A stretch of DNA of 5,629 nt from positions 1-5,629 of the forward strand of contig JAQGIA010000655.1 in assembly GCA_028291445.1 (NCBI GenBank), written 5' to 3'. The notes beneath the pieces were generated by a model. The model was not told where the DNA came from. It saw nothing but the letters and a program-made list of their open reading frames with translations, and ran no database searches. The DNA comes from Belnapia sp. (lineage in GTDB: Bacteria; Pseudomonadota; Alphaproteobacteria; Acetobacterales; Acetobacteraceae). This document shows, piece by piece, positions 4,401 through 5,629 of this stretch (its first letter is position 1; each line of letters begins with the position of its first letter). Both the position numbers and the translations under genes were made by a program.

Positions 4401-5629
4401 CCAACCCGCCCAGCCGCAACCCCTTGCCGTAATGCGCCCGGTCCGCCGCCAGGCGCAGCGGCGTCCGCTGCAAGGCCTGTTGCACCGTGAAGCCCGGTTC
4501 GATCGCCAGCAGCCGGGCGCGCACCGCCTCGGCCGGCTCCCCGAGATGCCCCAGCGCCGCCAACAGCACCTTCTGCGGAAAGCTGAAACCCGGCTGCAAG
4601 GCGATCGCCGCGCGGCAGACTTCGGCCGCCTCGGCATGGCGGCCGAGCAGCAGCAGCGGCACAGCGCGGGCGGCATCGAAGAAGAAGGCATGCGGGTGGC
4701 AGGGCGCCAGCGCCCGGTAGCGGTCCAACCGCAGCAGGCCGGCGGCGTGGTCGCCGAGATAGCTTTCCGCCATGCCGAGGAACACCCAGGCCATCGCCAG
4801 GTTGGGGTTCAGCGCCAGCGCCCGGCGGTGCAGCGCCGCCGCCTCCTCCACCCGGTGATGCACGAAGGCAGGCACATGGCCGAGGATCGTCAGCCCCTGC
4901 GCATCCAGCGGGTCGAGCGCGATGGCCCGGCTGGCCAGCCGCTCGGCCGCCGCCATCGCCGCCGCTTCCCTATCGTCCGATGCGCTGCCCTTCGGCCGCT
5001 CATCCGGCCCGCTTTGGGATACCCCCTGGGGCACCCCCGCCGACCAATCGGCGGCCCAGCCCTGCCCCAGCATGAAGACGTGCCAATAGGCATGCCAGGC
5101 CAGCGCCGGGGCGTAATCCGGCTCCCGCGTCGTCGCCTCCCGCAGCCAGTCGCCGGCGGCGAGGAAGCCGGCGCGGTCCAGCCGGTGGATCGCCGGGATG
5201 GCGCGCAGCAGCAGCTCATAGGCGGAAGCGCCGATCGCCGGGCGGCTGCCGGCCCGGCTCGCCTCGATCAGCAGGATCTCGGGGTCAATCCGCGCAACCA
5301 CCGCCGCCGCCACCTCGTCCTGCAGGGCCATCAAATCATCGGCCTCGCGCTCGAAGCGCTGGGTCCAGACCACGCCGGCGGGTGGCCGCAGGTCGGTCAG
5401 CCGCAGCGAGACGCGCAGCCGCGCACCGCTGCGCTGCAAGGTTCCGGCCAGCAGGAAATCGAGCCCGAGCGCCCGCCCCGCCGCCTCCTGCCCATCCCGC
5501 TCCACGGCGGCGGCGAGCGAGCCGCTGTCCACCACGAAGATCCAGCGGAGGCAGGCGAGCGCCGCGGTGATCTCCTCGGCCAGGCCGACCGAGAGGTAGT
5601 CCTCCACCGCCGGTCCCTGGATCGCCATC
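4396..5629 (-). CDS. TolB/FlgO-like plus TPR regulator, 5' end outside window
   Basis: The 410 visible C-terminal residues start inside the protein. VEDYLSVGLAEEITAALA (8-25), WIFVVDSGS (29-37), GRALGLDFLLAGTLQRSG (51-68), LRVSLRLTDL (71-80), VVWTQRFER (87-95) and DLMALQDEVAAAVVARIDPEI (98-118) form a TolB/FlgO-like domain. TPR repeats follow: AYELLLRAIPAIHRLDRAGF (136-155), LREATTREPDYAPALAW (162-178), AERLASRAIALDPLDAQGL (228-246), ALHRRALALNPNLAMAW (265-281), LLRLDRYRALAPCHPHAF (298-315), EVCRAAIALQPGF (336-348) and the terminal part. In the known architecture this pair follows an N-terminal DNA-binding winged helix or an adenylate/guanylate cyclase domain; which applies cannot be seen. 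The ATG at 5626-5628 is very likely internal, because the beta strand that should open the TolB-like domain lies beyond the edge. Odd: a hydrophilic Gly/Ser/Pro/Asp-rich stretch (about 198-221) breaks the TPR region. Confidence 0.8.
   Translation of the reverse strand, partial: MAIQGPAVEDYLSVGLAEEITAALACLRWIFVVDSGSLAAAVERDGQEAAGRALGLDFLLAGTLQRSGARLRVSLRLTDLRPPAGVVWTQRFEREADDLMALQDEVAAAVVARIDPEILLIEASRAGSRPAIGASAYELLLRAIPAIHRLDRAGFLAAGDWLREATTREPDYAPALAWHAYWHVFMLGQGWAADWSAGVPQGVSQSGPDERPKGSASDDREAAAMAAAERLASRAIALDPLDAQGLTILGHVPAFVHHRVEEAAALHRRALALNPNLAMAWVFLGMAESYLGDHAAGLLRLDRYRALAPCHPHAFFFDAARAVPLLLLGRHAEAAEVCRAAIALQPGFSFPQKVLLAALGHLGEPAEAVRARLLAIEPGFTVQQALQRTPLRLAADRAHYGKGLRLGGLG

Overview
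The window is very GC-rich, with almost all third codon positions G or C, and is densely coding. It looks like an alphaproteobacterium, most plausibly Acetobacteraceae (Roseomonas-like) or another Rhodospirillales. Three things support this: an alphaproteobacterial-type LexA operator (GAAC-N7-GAAC) in front of an imuA gene, a DUF2585/UPF0314 membrane protein (a family known mainly from Alphaproteobacteria), and an EpsC-type serine acetyltransferase with a C-terminal coiled coil. The genus is an inference. No rRNA, tRNA, CRISPR array, insertion sequence or phage gene was seen.

Left part (1-2211, minus strand). Three genes are read leftwards. A cysK-like cysteine synthase (1159-2211) and an epsC/cysE serine O-acetyltransferase (417-1148) are 10 bases apart and form a cysteine-biosynthesis operon. 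EpsC makes O-acetylserine and the synthase converts it with sulfide to cysteine. A short hairpin follows the epsC stop codon. Next comes an OsmC-family peroxiredoxin (1-357), cut off by the window edge before its second catalytic cysteine. It has its own good ribosome binding site.

Centre (2212-3236). A 212-base divergent region separates cysK from imuA. It holds a short tandem array of about 24-bp units (three near-identical 12-base cores and one degenerate copy), a TTGACC -35 element and a perfect LexA box ending 3 bases before the imuA start codon. imuA (270 aa) encodes the RecA-like accessory factor of SOS translesion mutagenesis. Its usual partners imuB and dnaE2 do not follow it.

Right part (3237-5629). 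A 149-aa protein of unknown function (3306-3755, plus) has its own likely promoter and Shine-Dalgarno sequence. It is followed by a DUF2585 multi-pass membrane protein (3815-4375, plus). That gene converges on the 3' end of a large minus-strand gene (4396-5629, 5' end outside the window) that encodes a TolB/FlgO-like domain followed by TPR repeats, as in the C-terminal half of many alphaproteobacterial signalling regulators. The two convergent stop codons lie in opposite arms of one inverted repeat, probably a shared bidirectional terminator.

The genes do not form one system. The window is mostly ordinary chromosomal backbone. Its most interesting part is the imuA control region: an orphan SOS gene, apparently nearly leaderless, with a tandem repeat upstream.
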